Positions 1 to 7,226 of a DNA stretch of 64,000 bases are shown piece by piece (position 1 is the stretch's first letter; each line of letters opens with the position of its first letter). A model generated the notes under the pieces. It did not search any database and had not been told where the DNA came from. It was given only the letters and a program-made list of their open reading frames with translations. Origin of the DNA: Nocardioides cavernae (GTDB lineage: Bacteria; Actinomycetota; Actinomycetes; Propionibacteriales; Nocardioidaceae); the NCBI RefSeq assembly GCF_016907475.1, contig NZ_JAFBCA010000001.1, forward strand, positions 1,922,001-1,986,000, in the 5' to 3' direction. The position numbers and the translations under genes are program-made.

Positions 1-222
1 CAGCGGCTCGCGACGGCGGTCAAGGACGCCCTCGGCGCGCAGGGGTCGTTCGTGGCGATCAACAACACGGTCAGCCAGTCCGTCCCGCACCTCCACCTCC
101 ACGTGGTCCCGCGCACCAAGGGCGACGGGCTGCGCGGCTTCTTCTGGCCGCGCACGAAGTACGGCGACGGCGAGGCGGCGGCGTACGCCGAACGGCTCCG
201 GGACGCCCTCGCGAACGGCTGA
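1..222 (+). CDS. HIT family protein (3' part)
   Basis: Only the last 73 residues are in the window; the start lies upstream. The fragment holds the histidine triad H30-L-H-L-H34 (fragment numbering) followed by VVPR, the nucleotide-binding and catalytic signature of HIT hydrolases/transferases, which cleave or transfer nucleotidyl groups. Spacing from the triad to the C-terminus (about 40 residues, ending DALANG) is normal for a small HIT protein. It converges with the membrane protein on the other strand only 4 bp away, so no terminator fits between them. Which HIT subfamily it belongs to cannot be told from the fragment. Confidence 0.85.
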   Translation, partial: QRLATAVKDALGAQGSFVAINNTVSQSVPHLHLHVVPRTKGDGLRGFFWPRTKYGDGEAAAYAERLRDALANG

Positions 223-226
223 CCGG

Positions 227-1279
227 TCAGGAGCGGACCTGCTCCTCCTCGCGGGCCCGGGCCTCGCCGAGCGACCACGTCCGGTCGCGGCGCCGGAGCG
301 GGTGTCCGGTCGTCCAGGCGGCGAGCACCAGGGACAGCGTGCCGACTGCGAACCCGCCGAGGACGTCGACGAAGAAGTGCCACCCCAGGTAGACGGTGGA
401 CAGGCAGGTCAGCGCGGCGAAGGCCCAGCCGGTCAGACGCACCCAGCGGGGGAGCCGGAGCAGCTCCATCACCAGGCACGTGGTGACCGTGATCGCCACG
501 TGGAGCGACGCGAAGGCAGCGACGGTCTGCACGGCGCGGGTGTCCCAGGCGTCGGCCAGCACGGCGACGCGGTCGTCGAGCAGGAGGTCCTGCACGGCGG
601 TGTTGAACGTCCGGGGCAGCCCGGTGAACTCCTGCGGTCGCGAGTAGATCGGCCCGAGGGACGGGACGAGGTAGTAGACGGCCACGCCGAGCAGCCAGTT
701 GAAGGAGACGGCCGTGACGTAGAGGGCGCCGGTGATGGATCGCCGCGTCCACACGAGCGCGACGGCCAGCGCCGCCGGCACCAGCCCGATCCACAGCACG
801 TAGACGCCGGAAAGCAGCCAGGCGGCCCAGCTGGTGCCGAGGACGTGGTGGAGGACGACGGCCGGGTCGTGGCCCAGCCACAGCAGGCGGTCCATCCGGT
901 GCAGCTCGGTGTCCCACAGGCGGTCGTTGACGAACGGCAGGTAGCCCTTGAGGTTGCGGAACGCGACGTAGGCGACGTACCACGCCACGAGCCCGCTCAG
1001 GGTGAACCACACCTGCTCCCGCGTCCACCGGGCGCGGACCACGGTGCGCAGCGCTGCCCAGGCGCCGGGGCGCGGCGTCGTGCGGATGTACGCCGCCCAC
1101 CGCGCGACGACGTCGAGGAGCACGGCGGCCAGCACGATCACCGGCAGCCGCACCCAGGTCGGGACCGAGACGCCGTCGGGGTCGCGAACGGGCAGGTGGT
1201 AGGCGGCCGCGACCACCCATGTGGCCACCGCCATGGCGACGGCGACGCCGATCGCGCCGCGGAAGTACCCCCGACCCAT
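227..1279 (-). CDS. PAP2-superfamily membrane protein
   Basis: A 350-aa polytopic membrane protein with several hydrophobic segments (for example the N-terminal VAVAMAVATWVVAAAY stretch). Near the C-terminus it has the PAP2 motifs: SLHV (motif 2) and GWHFFVDVLGG (motif 3, catalytic His and Asp). Family knowledge: PAP2 enzymes are phosphatases or phosphotransferases acting on lipid phosphates, and the inositolphosphotransferase-like branch has this layout. The ATG at 1279 was chosen because the upstream in-frame extension is Arg/Gly/Cys-rich and not membrane-like. It is divergent from fabG, with a 133-bp intergenic region. Substrate unknown. Confidence 0.8.
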   Translation of the reverse strand: MGRGYFRGAIGVAVAMAVATWVVAAAYHLPVRDPDGVSVPTWVRLPVIVLAAVLLDVVARWAAYIRTTPRPGAWAALRTVVRARWTREQVWFTLSGLVAWYVAYVAFRNLKGYLPFVNDRLWDTELHRMDRLLWLGHDPAVVLHHVLGTSWAAWLLSGVYVLWIGLVPAALAVALVWTRRSITGALYVTAVSFNWLLGVAVYYLVPSLGPIYSRPQEFTGLPRTFNTAVQDLLLDDRVAVLADAWDTRAVQTVAAFASLHVAITVTTCLVMELLRLPRWVRLTGWAFAALTCLSTVYLGWHFFVDVLGGFAVGTLSLVLAAWTTGHPLRRRDRTWSLGEARAREEEQVRS

Positions 1280-1412
1280 GCTTGGCACGGTATGACACCC
1301 GCCGCGGCAGCGCGAGCGGTCTGCACCGGATCTCCACAACTCGGGTGAGCCCCCCGCGACGCCACGCACTACCCTCACGGACAGACGTCACCGAGCCTGA
1401 GGAGTCATCGAG

Positions 1413-2180
1413 ATGGGTCGCTACGACCGCCGCGTCGCCGTCATCACCGGAGCTGCGCGAGGCATCGGCTTCGGCATCGCGCAGCGCCTCGCGAGCGAGG
1501 GCGCGTCCATCGCGATCCTCGACCTCGACGAGGCCGCCGCCCAGGAGGCCGCCGGCCGTCTCGAGCTCGCCGACGGTGCCCGCGCGGTGGGCATCGGCTG
1601 CGACGTCGTCGACGCCGCCGCCGCCGAGGCCTCCGTGCAGCGGGTGGTCGACGAGCTCGGCGGGATCCACGTCCTGGTCAACAACGCCGGCATCACCCGC
1701 GACAACCTGCTCTTCAAGATGACCGAGGAGGACTGGGACCTGGTGATGAACGTCCACCTCAAGGGCGTCTTCAACATGACCAAGGCCGCTCAGTCCCGGT
1801 TCGTGGAGCAGAAGTACGGCAAGATCCTCAACCTGTCGAGCGTCTCCGCCCTCGGCAACCGCGGCCAGGCCAACTACTCCGCGGCCAAGATGGGCATCCA
1901 GGGCCTCACCCGCACGCTCGGCATCGAGCTCGGCCCGTTCGGCATCACCGCCAACGCCATCGCACCGGGGTTCATCGCCACCGAGATGACCGACGCCACC
2001 GCGCGCCGCCTCAAGATGGAGCCCGAGGAGCTGCAGCGCGTCAACGCCGAGGCGACGCCCGTGCGGCGCGTCGGGCAGCCCGAGGACATCGCGGCCGCGG
2101 CCGCGTTCCTGTGCAGCGACGAGGCGTCGTTCATCACCGGTCAGACGCTGTACGTCGACGGGGGCCGCAAGCTCGGCTGA
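1413..2180 (+). CDS. fabG: 3-oxoacyl-ACP reductase
   Basis: A 255-aa classical short-chain dehydrogenase. The N-terminus carries the NADP(H) loop TGAARGIGFGI (residues about 12-22), a LVNNAG motif near residue 90, and the catalytic S-Y-K set (LSSVSA, then YSAAK). The C-terminal FITGQTLYVDGG is typical of FabG. FabG reduces 3-ketoacyl-ACP to 3-hydroxyacyl-ACP in fatty acid elongation, but stand-alone FabG paralogues in actinobacteria may act on other 3-oxoacyl substrates, so the physiological substrate is not certain. A GAGGAG ribosome site precedes the ATG. It is monocistronic by context. Confidence 0.88.
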   Translation: MGRYDRRVAVITGAARGIGFGIAQRLASEGASIAILDLDEAAAQEAAGRLELADGARAVGIGCDVVDAAAAEASVQRVVDELGGIHVLVNNAGITRDNLLFKMTEEDWDLVMNVHLKGVFNMTKAAQSRFVEQKYGKILNLSSVSALGNRGQANYSAAKMGIQGLTRTLGIELGPFGITANAIAPGFIATEMTDATARRLKMEPEELQRVNAEATPVRRVGQPEDIAAAAAFLCSDEASFITGQTLYVDGGRKLG

Positions 2181-2290
2181 GCGCGGTCCGGGCGTGATCC
2201 CGGCCACGCCCCACGCTCGGGGACGTGGCCGGTTTTGCGTGTCCGGGGGTCGTCTGTCACCTTGGAGAACGGTCGAGAGACCCAACCGTC

Positions 2291-2480
2291 CCGGACTACG
2301 CCGAGTCCTGCCCGGCCGGGACGACCCCCGAGACACACCGGGGCAGGAGTGGGGGACCCACAGGTTCCACCGCCGGTCATCGACCGGCTCGGGGCGAAGT
2401 CGCCAGCCTCTTCGAGAGGACGGTGGCAGGGCACTTTCCAGCCCTAGCCCGACAGCTCACCTCACAGGCGTGGGAAAGGA
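2291..2480 (+). promoter_or_regulatory. c-di-AMP riboswitch (ydaO/yuaA type)
   Basis: The leader has the conserved blocks of the ydaO class. A P1 strand ACGCC at 2298-2302 pairs with GGCGT at 2467-2471. GGGGGACCCA lies at about 2350-2360 and GGGGCGAAGTC near 2391-2401. The 3' core CCCGACAGCTCACCTCACAG (2447-2466) precedes GAAAGGA. This class binds c-di-AMP and in actinobacteria commonly precedes wall hydrolase genes, as here. The P1 3' strand ends only 3-4 nt before the Shine-Dalgarno of the downstream gene, so ligand binding could control translation directly. The promoter was not located. Confidence 0.9.
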
Positions 2481-2486
2481 ACAACC

Positions 2487-3047
2487 ATGCCTGCGACCCC
2501 TCGTAAGGCGCGAGCGCTCGCGCTCGCCCTCGCCGGGCTCGGCATCACCGCATCGACGATGAGCGCCCTGCCCGCAACCGCCGCCACCGGCGGCAGCACG
2601 TCCGACGACGCCTCCACCACGACCACCGCGAAGAAGACGCAGAAGTCGGCGCGCGTCAGCGCCAAGCGTCGGGTGGCCAACCGCGTGCTCAGCGCACGCG
2701 ACATCGCCATGAACCAGCGCGGCGACGCCTACGCGTACGGCGCCGCCGGCCCGGACCGCTTCGACTGCTCCGGCCTGGTCAAGTACAGCTACAGCCGCGC
2801 CGGTCTCTCGGTGCCGCGCACGTCGAGCGCCCAGGCGGGCCAGGCTCGCCGGATCGCCAAGAACGACATGCGCTCCGGCGACCTGATGTTCTTCTACGGC
2901 AGCGGCGGGGTCTACCACGCCGCGATCTTCCTGCGCTGGTCGCACGGGCACGCCGTGATGGTGCACTCCCCGGGCTCGGGACAGCGCGTACGCGTTGCCG
3001 TGCCGTGGACGTCCGCCTGGTTCGCCGGGACCGTCCGTCGCGCCTGA
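2487..3047 (+). CDS. Secreted NlpC/P60 cell-wall endopeptidase
   Basis: A 186-aa exported protein: a basic start and hydrophobic core ending near ATAA form a Sec signal peptide. A Thr/Ser/Lys-rich linker (about 38-60) and a C-terminal NlpC/P60 domain (about 68-186) follow. The catalytic triad is visible as C94 (FDCSGL), H144 (YHAAIF) and H160 (MVHSPG). Such enzymes cut peptide cross-links or stem peptides of peptidoglycan. The gene sits directly behind the c-di-AMP riboswitch, so expression is probably tied to c-di-AMP, a signal for turgor and wall stress. A strong hairpin follows the stop codon. Confidence 0.92.
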   Translation: MPATPRKARALALALAGLGITASTMSALPATAATGGSTSDDASTTTTAKKTQKSARVSAKRRVANRVLSARDIAMNQRGDAYAYGAAGPDRFDCSGLVKYSYSRAGLSVPRTSSAQAGQARRIAKNDMRSGDLMFFYGSGGVYHAAIFLRWSHGHAVMVHSPGSGQRVRVAVPWTSAWFAGTVRRA

Positions 3048-3109
3048 GCAGTGCCCGCACCCGGGTGACAGGCTCGGATTGGTAGGTACTTCCTGCTGAT
3101 CTACCCTGT

Positions 3110-3141
3110 GGCGCGCCTTCCCTGATCGGGGAAGGCGCGCC
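3110..3141. terminator. Perfect 13-bp hairpin after the NlpC gene
   Basis: GGCGCGCCTTCCC (3110-3122) is the exact reverse complement of 3129-3141, with a 6-nt loop. It lies 62 bp after the NlpC stop and 70 bp before the next gene. There is no long T tract, as is common in high-GC actinobacteria. Confidence 0.75.
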
Positions 3142-3211
3142 CCCAGACTTTCCAGAGAACCGCAGACCCGAGCCCCCCGGCTCGAACACCCCCGCTCGAT
3201 CGGAGCTCCCC

Positions 3212-4234
3212 GTGCGTCACCGTCGCCACCTCTCGTCGCCCCGCGCGATCGTCGCCACCCTCGCGGCGGCCACGCTCCTCCTCGCCGGCTGCAGCGGCGG
3301 GGACGACCCGGCCCCCAGCGCCTCCGCGCCCTCCGAGCCGACCAGCTCGGAGACGACCGAGGCCCCGCCGGAGCCGACGTACTGGCCCCTGACCGGGCTC
3401 GAGCGCAAGGGCGACGCACCCCGGCACCCCGTCGTCGTCACCAAGGTCGACAACACCTCCTCCAGCGCCCCGCAGGTGGGCCTCGGCTCGGCCGACCTCG
3501 TCGTCGAGGAGCTCGTCGAGGGCGGCTACACCCGCCTCGCGGCCTTCTACTACTCCAAGGTGCCCGCCGCCATCGGCCCGGTCCGCTCGATGCGCGCCAG
3601 CGACATCGGGATCGTCCCGCCGGGCGCGACCGTGGTGACCAGCGGCGCGGCCCCGGTCACGATCAACCGGATCAACGGCGCCGGCATCCCGTGGATCACC
3701 GAGGGCGAGGCCGGCGTCTACCGCGAGACGTCGCGCTCGGCCCCCTACAACCTCTTCGCCCGGCTCGGCGACATCTCCAAGCGCCTCAAGGCCGAGGAGG
3801 AGCCGCCCCCCTACCTCCCGTGGGGCGACGAGGCCGACCTGCCGAAGGGCGCGAAGGCCAGCACGCTCACCGCGGACTTCGGTGCCCACTCCACCAGCTG
3901 GCAGTTCCAGCAGGGCGGCTACGTCAACACCGACTCCTACGCCGCGGAGGGCGACCAGTTCCCGGCCGACTCCGTGCTCGTGCTGCGGGTCCGCGTCGGC
4001 GACGCGGGCTACCGCGACCCGGCCGGCTACCCGGTGCCGGAGACCAAGTTCGAGGGCAAGGGCGCCGCGCTGCTCTTCCACGGCGGCCGCGTCGTGAAGG
4101 GCACGTGGACCAAGGACGGCCTGACGGGCGAGATCGAGCTCTCCACCAAGGGCGGCGACCTCACCGTGCCTGCCGGCCACGTGTGGGTGGAGCTCGTCCC
4201 GGCCGTCAACGGCAACGTCACGTTCGCGAAGTAG
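3212..4234 (+). CDS. DUF3048-domain lipoprotein
   Basis: A 340-aa lipoprotein: signal peptide, then lipobox LAGC with Cys near residue 30, then a Ser/Pro/Glu/Thr-rich linker. The body matches DUF3048 (YerB-like): early KVDNT, ADLVVEELVEGGYTRLAAFY and GPVRSMRASDI blocks, and a C-terminal half with GKGAALLFHGG and KGTWTKDG. The family is found outside the membrane of Gram-positives; its function is unknown. Its last 17 bp overlap the 3' end of the convergent TetR gene. Confidence 0.85.
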   Translation: MRHRRHLSSPRAIVATLAAATLLLAGCSGGDDPAPSASAPSEPTSSETTEAPPEPTYWPLTGLERKGDAPRHPVVVTKVDNTSSSAPQVGLGSADLVVEELVEGGYTRLAAFYYSKVPAAIGPVRSMRASDIGIVPPGATVVTSGAAPVTINRINGAGIPWITEGEAGVYRETSRSAPYNLFARLGDISKRLKAEEEPPPYLPWGDEADLPKGAKASTLTADFGAHSTSWQFQQGGYVNTDSYAAEGDQFPADSVLVLRVRVGDAGYRDPAGYPVPETKFEGKGAALLFHGGRVVKGTWTKDGLTGEIELSTKGGDLTVPAGHVWVELVPAVNGNVTFAK

Positions 4235-4862
4235 CCCCCGGCGCCAACGCTCCGGCGCCTTCGTCGAGGAGGCGCTGGAGCCCGGCCAGGATCACGCCGA
4301 TCGCCGCCTCGACCCGCAGGGCCGCGGCGGCGGGGTCGTCGCTGACGGCGACCGAGCCTCCCGCGGCCGACATGGCGCCGAAGAAGATGCGCGTGAAGGT
4401 GTCGAGCATCGCGTCGTCGAGGTCGCGGCCCTCGGCGGTCAGCACCGAGCGCACGATCTCGTCGACGAGGGCGTACGTCGACCGCTCCTCCTGCTCGCGG
4501 TAGCGCTCGTGGCCGAGCACCGAGGGGCCGTCGGAGACGACGACCTGGCGGTAGGCCGGCTCCTGGACCGCCTCGAGGAAGGCCCGCATCCCGGCCTGCG
4601 CCTGGTCCCACGGGTCCGGGTGCCCCGCGGCCGCGTCGGCGATCCCCGTCGTCGCCCGGGACTGCACCCGCTCGAAGGCCGCCTCGAAGATCGCCTGCTT
4701 GCCGCTGAAGTGGTGGTAGAGCGCGCCCTTGGTGACGTCGGCGCCCGCGACGATGGCGTCCAGCGACGTCGCGGAGTAGCCGTGCGCGGTGAAGAGACGC
4801 TCGGCGACCTCGACGAGCGCCTGCTTGGTCGCCTCGGAGTAGCGCTGCCGCCGGGTCTCCAT
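4218..4862 (-). CDS. TetR/AcrR-family regulator
   Basis: A 214-aa protein starting at the METRRQR Met. The N-terminal helix-turn-helix is typical: AERLFTAHGYSATSLDAI, then ADVTKGALYHHFSGKQAIF (residues about 17-60). The C-terminal ligand domain is unassigned. The next Met 10 codons upstream gives a poorer N-terminus. It is divergent from yqgE, and a 17-bp palindrome in the 83-bp intergenic region is the obvious candidate operator. The 3' end overlaps the DUF3048 gene by 17 bp, so the two transcripts are antisense there. Ligand and targets unknown. Confidence 0.87.
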   Translation of the reverse strand: METRRQRYSEATKQALVEVAERLFTAHGYSATSLDAIVAGADVTKGALYHHFSGKQAIFEAAFERVQSRATTGIADAAAGHPDPWDQAQAGMRAFLEAVQEPAYRQVVVSDGPSVLGHERYREQEERSTYALVDEIVRSVLTAEGRDLDDAMLDTFTRIFFGAMSAAGGSVAVSDDPAAAALRVEAAIGVILAGLQRLLDEGAGALAPGATSRT

Positions 4863-4881
4863 GGATCGCAGCCTAGGTGAC

Positions 4882-4898
4882 CCCGGCGTCACGCCGGG
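4882..4898. promoter_or_regulatory. Palindrome, candidate TetR operator
   Basis: CCCGGCGT-C-ACGCCGGG is a perfect 8-bp inverted repeat with a 1-bp centre between the divergent tetR-like and yqgE genes, 20 bp from the regulator start. Function as its autoregulatory site is inferred from position and symmetry only. Confidence 0.45.
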
Positions 4899-4945
4899 CT
4901 CGCGCGGGTGGTGTGCCCCGACGCGGGGTCGGCCATAGTGGATCC

Positions 4946-5500
4946 ATGCAGCTCGCTTCGGGGATGTTGCTGGTGGCGACGCCGGCGCTGCAGGACCCCA
5001 ACTTCGCCGACACGGTCGTGCTGCTGCTCGACGTCACCGAGGAGGGCGCTCTCGGCGTCGTCCTCAACCGCCCCTCCCAGATCCTGGTCGCCGACGTCCT
5101 CGAGCCGTGGCGCGACGTGGTCGCGGAGCCGGAGGTGCTGTTCCGCGGGGGACCGGTCGGGACTGACGGCGCCCTGGCCGTGGGCGCGCTGCGCGACCCC
5201 GGCGACCCGCCCGTCGGGTGGCGACCGGTCGCCGGGCTCCTGGGGATGGTCGACCTCGACACCCCGACCGAGCTCGTCGACGGCACGCTCCGCGCGATGC
5301 GCGTCTTCGCCGGCTATGCCGGCTGGGGCGCGGGCCAGCTCGACGGCGAGGTCGAGGAGGGCAGCTGGTACGTCGTCACCAGCGAGGCCGCTGACGCGTT
5401 CCGCGGCGACCCGAGCGGCCTGTGGCGCGACGTGATGCGCCGGCAGCCCGGCATGCTCGCCTGGCACGTGAACCGCCCCGTCGATCCCGATCTCAACTGA
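4946..5500 (+). CDS. YqgE/AlgH family protein
   Basis: A 184-aa single-domain protein. It opens with the family hallmark MQLASGMLLVATPAL, followed by FADTVVLLLD, GALGVVLNRPS, LFRGGPV and, in the C-terminal half, VFAGYAGWGAGQLDGEV and GSWYVV. Length matches the family (about 185 aa). The ATG at 4946 is used because the hallmark starts there; the upstream in-frame extension is Arg-rich and overlaps the regulatory region. The family is widespread with no settled biochemical role; AlgH in Pseudomonas was linked to alginate regulation. Confidence 0.88.
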   Translation: MQLASGMLLVATPALQDPNFADTVVLLLDVTEEGALGVVLNRPSQILVADVLEPWRDVVAEPEVLFRGGPVGTDGALAVGALRDPGDPPVGWRPVAGLLGMVDLDTPTELVDGTLRAMRVFAGYAGWGAGQLDGEVEEGSWYVVTSEAADAFRGDPSGLWRDVMRRQPGMLAWHVNRPVDPDLN

Positions 5501-5559
5501 TCCACTCGCAGCGAATGCCGGACAACCTTCCGGTCTCCCCGTGCGTCTCCACTGGCGTG

Positions 5560-6927
5560 ATGACAACGGTGCGAGGTGGAGTGGCTGCCCTGGCAGCGGC
5601 AGCAGTGGTGGGCGGCCTCGCGGCGGTGCCGGCGGTGGGGGCGGTCGACGCGGCACCCGCGACACGTCCTGCGCACACGGTCGCCGCACCTGACGCCAAC
5701 CGGGTGGTCGACACGGTCCTGCGCTCGGAGCGCTATGACTATCAGCGCCAGAACTGGCGCATCCGCGAGGCGAACGGCCTTCCGCGGTGGCTGAGGCTGC
5801 GCGACGGACGCCTGACCGGCACGGCCCCGCGGCTGGGTTCGTGGAGGGTGAGCCTCGAGGAGCGCGGGGTGCGCAAGCAGCGCGGCAAGGTCCGTCGTAC
5901 GACGCTGGTCCTGAGGGCGGTGACCCAGCGGGCCGCGCCCGGCACGGTGCTCGTCACGCGCGGGATCGACGGCCGCCCGGCCAACGGATGGAGCGGCAAC
6001 GTGACGCTGTCCGGGGACGGCGGCACGGCGGTCTTCTCCTCCGCCGCCACCAACCTCGTGCCCGGCAGCCGGCAGCCGGACGCCGCGCGGCTCTATGTGT
6101 GGGAGGCCGCGACCGGACGGGTGACGCTCCTCCACCCCGAGGCCTGGGCGCAGGTCGAGGGGATCAGCGGTGACGGCCGCCGCGTGCTGCTCGACCTGAC
6201 CGCGGGCCTCTTCCTCCTCGACCGTGCCGACCTCTCCCTGACCCAGGTCGCACCGCGGGCCGTCGGCGCAGCGCTGACGGAGGACGGCCTCCGTGTGGTC
6301 TACCAGGACAGGGGCAACGAGCTGGACTCCCCGGCGCCGCGGCTGCTCGAGTGGACAGCCGCCACCGGGGCCACGCGGACCCTCGTCGCCGACGTGGGGA
6401 CCCAGACGTTCGCGGGCGTGTCGGGCGACGGGCGCCACGCCGTGATGGTCGGCTCCGACCGCAGCACCCTGCTCGACACCACCACCGGCAGCGTGCGTGA
6501 CCTCGGCCGCCTCGGCGTGGAGCTCGGGGGCATCGTCCGGGTGGAGGTGTCGGACGACGGTCGGCTGGTGTCGGTGCTCGGGTCGGGTGTCGCTGCCGGC
6601 AGCGGACACGGCGGGGATCCGGTGGGCGGTGTCCACGACACCGGTTTCGGCATGTCCCGCGGCCCGTCCCGGGGAAACCTGGGTGCCGCGATCACCCCGG
6701 ACGGTGGCCACTACGCCGTCGCCACCTCCCGGAGACCGCTGCGCGTGGTCGACACGCTCACCGGCGCCCGTACGTCGCCCTTCACGGCCCGCCCCGGCGG
6801 TGAGCAGGGCAGCGTGTCGCTCAGCGACGACGCCACACGCGTGGCGTACTCCAGCGACGCCCACGACCTGCTGCGCGGCACCCGACGCGGCCTCGCCAAC
6901 GTCTTCATCTGGGTCCGTCCGCGTTAG
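5560..6927 (+). CDS. Secreted beta-propeller (PD40/TolB-like) protein
   Basis: About 455 aa. An Ala/Val-rich signal peptide (residues about 4-35) is followed by a short N-terminal domain (about 45-125), then repeated blocks of the type SGDGGTAVFSSAATNLVP, SGDGRRVLLD, TEDGLRVVYQD, SGDGRHAVMVG, SDDGRLVSVLG, TPDGGHYAVAT and SDDATRVAYSS. These are PD40/TolB-like propeller blades, here about seven. Such proteins are extracytoplasmic and usually bind partners; no catalytic motif is visible. A GTG one codon before the ATG at 5560 is an equally possible start. Confidence 0.75.
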   Translation: MTTVRGGVAALAAAAVVGGLAAVPAVGAVDAAPATRPAHTVAAPDANRVVDTVLRSERYDYQRQNWRIREANGLPRWLRLRDGRLTGTAPRLGSWRVSLEERGVRKQRGKVRRTTLVLRAVTQRAAPGTVLVTRGIDGRPANGWSGNVTLSGDGGTAVFSSAATNLVPGSRQPDAARLYVWEAATGRVTLLHPEAWAQVEGISGDGRRVLLDLTAGLFLLDRADLSLTQVAPRAVGAALTEDGLRVVYQDRGNELDSPAPRLLEWTAATGATRTLVADVGTQTFAGVSGDGRHAVMVGSDRSTLLDTTTGSVRDLGRLGVELGGIVRVEVSDDGRLVSVLGSGVAAGSGHGGDPVGGVHDTGFGMSRGPSRGNLGAAITPDGGHYAVATSRRPLRVVDTLTGARTSPFTARPGGEQGSVSLSDDATRVAYSSDAHDLLRGTRRGLANVFIWVRPR

Positions 6928-6938
6928 GCTTGCCCATC

Positions 6939-7226
6939 ATGAGCACCATCGGATTCTCCCCGGGCACCCAGACGATCGAAGAGCGTCAGACCGTCCCGAC
7001 GGACGAGGGTGACCACGAACGGTTCTCGCACTACGTGCCGAAGGACAAGCTCACCGAGGCGATGGTGATGGGCACCCCCGTGATCGCGCTCTGCGGCAAG
7101 GTGTGGGTGCCGTCGCGGTCCCCTGAGAAGTACCCGGTCTGCCCGGAGTGCAAGGAGATCTGGGACTCGATGAACCCGGGCAAGTCCGGCGGCAACGGCT
7201 CTGACGGCTCGGGTCCCGAGGCGTGA
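6939..7226 (+). CDS. DUF3039 protein
   Basis: A 95-aa protein with the DUF3039 core: HERFSHYVPKDKLTEA, then ALCGKVWVP and CPECKEIWD. The C..CPEC cysteines suggest a metal-binding knuckle. The C-terminus is a Gly/Ser-rich tail. The ATG at 6939 is preferred over the TTG 9 bp upstream. The stop overlaps the next gene start (GTGA), so it is translationally coupled to the helicase. The pairing is, to my knowledge, conserved in actinobacteria. Function unknown. Confidence 0.82.
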   Translation: MSTIGFSPGTQTIEERQTVPTDEGDHERFSHYVPKDKLTEAMVMGTPVIALCGKVWVPSRSPEKYPVCPECKEIWDSMNPGKSGGNGSDGSGPEA

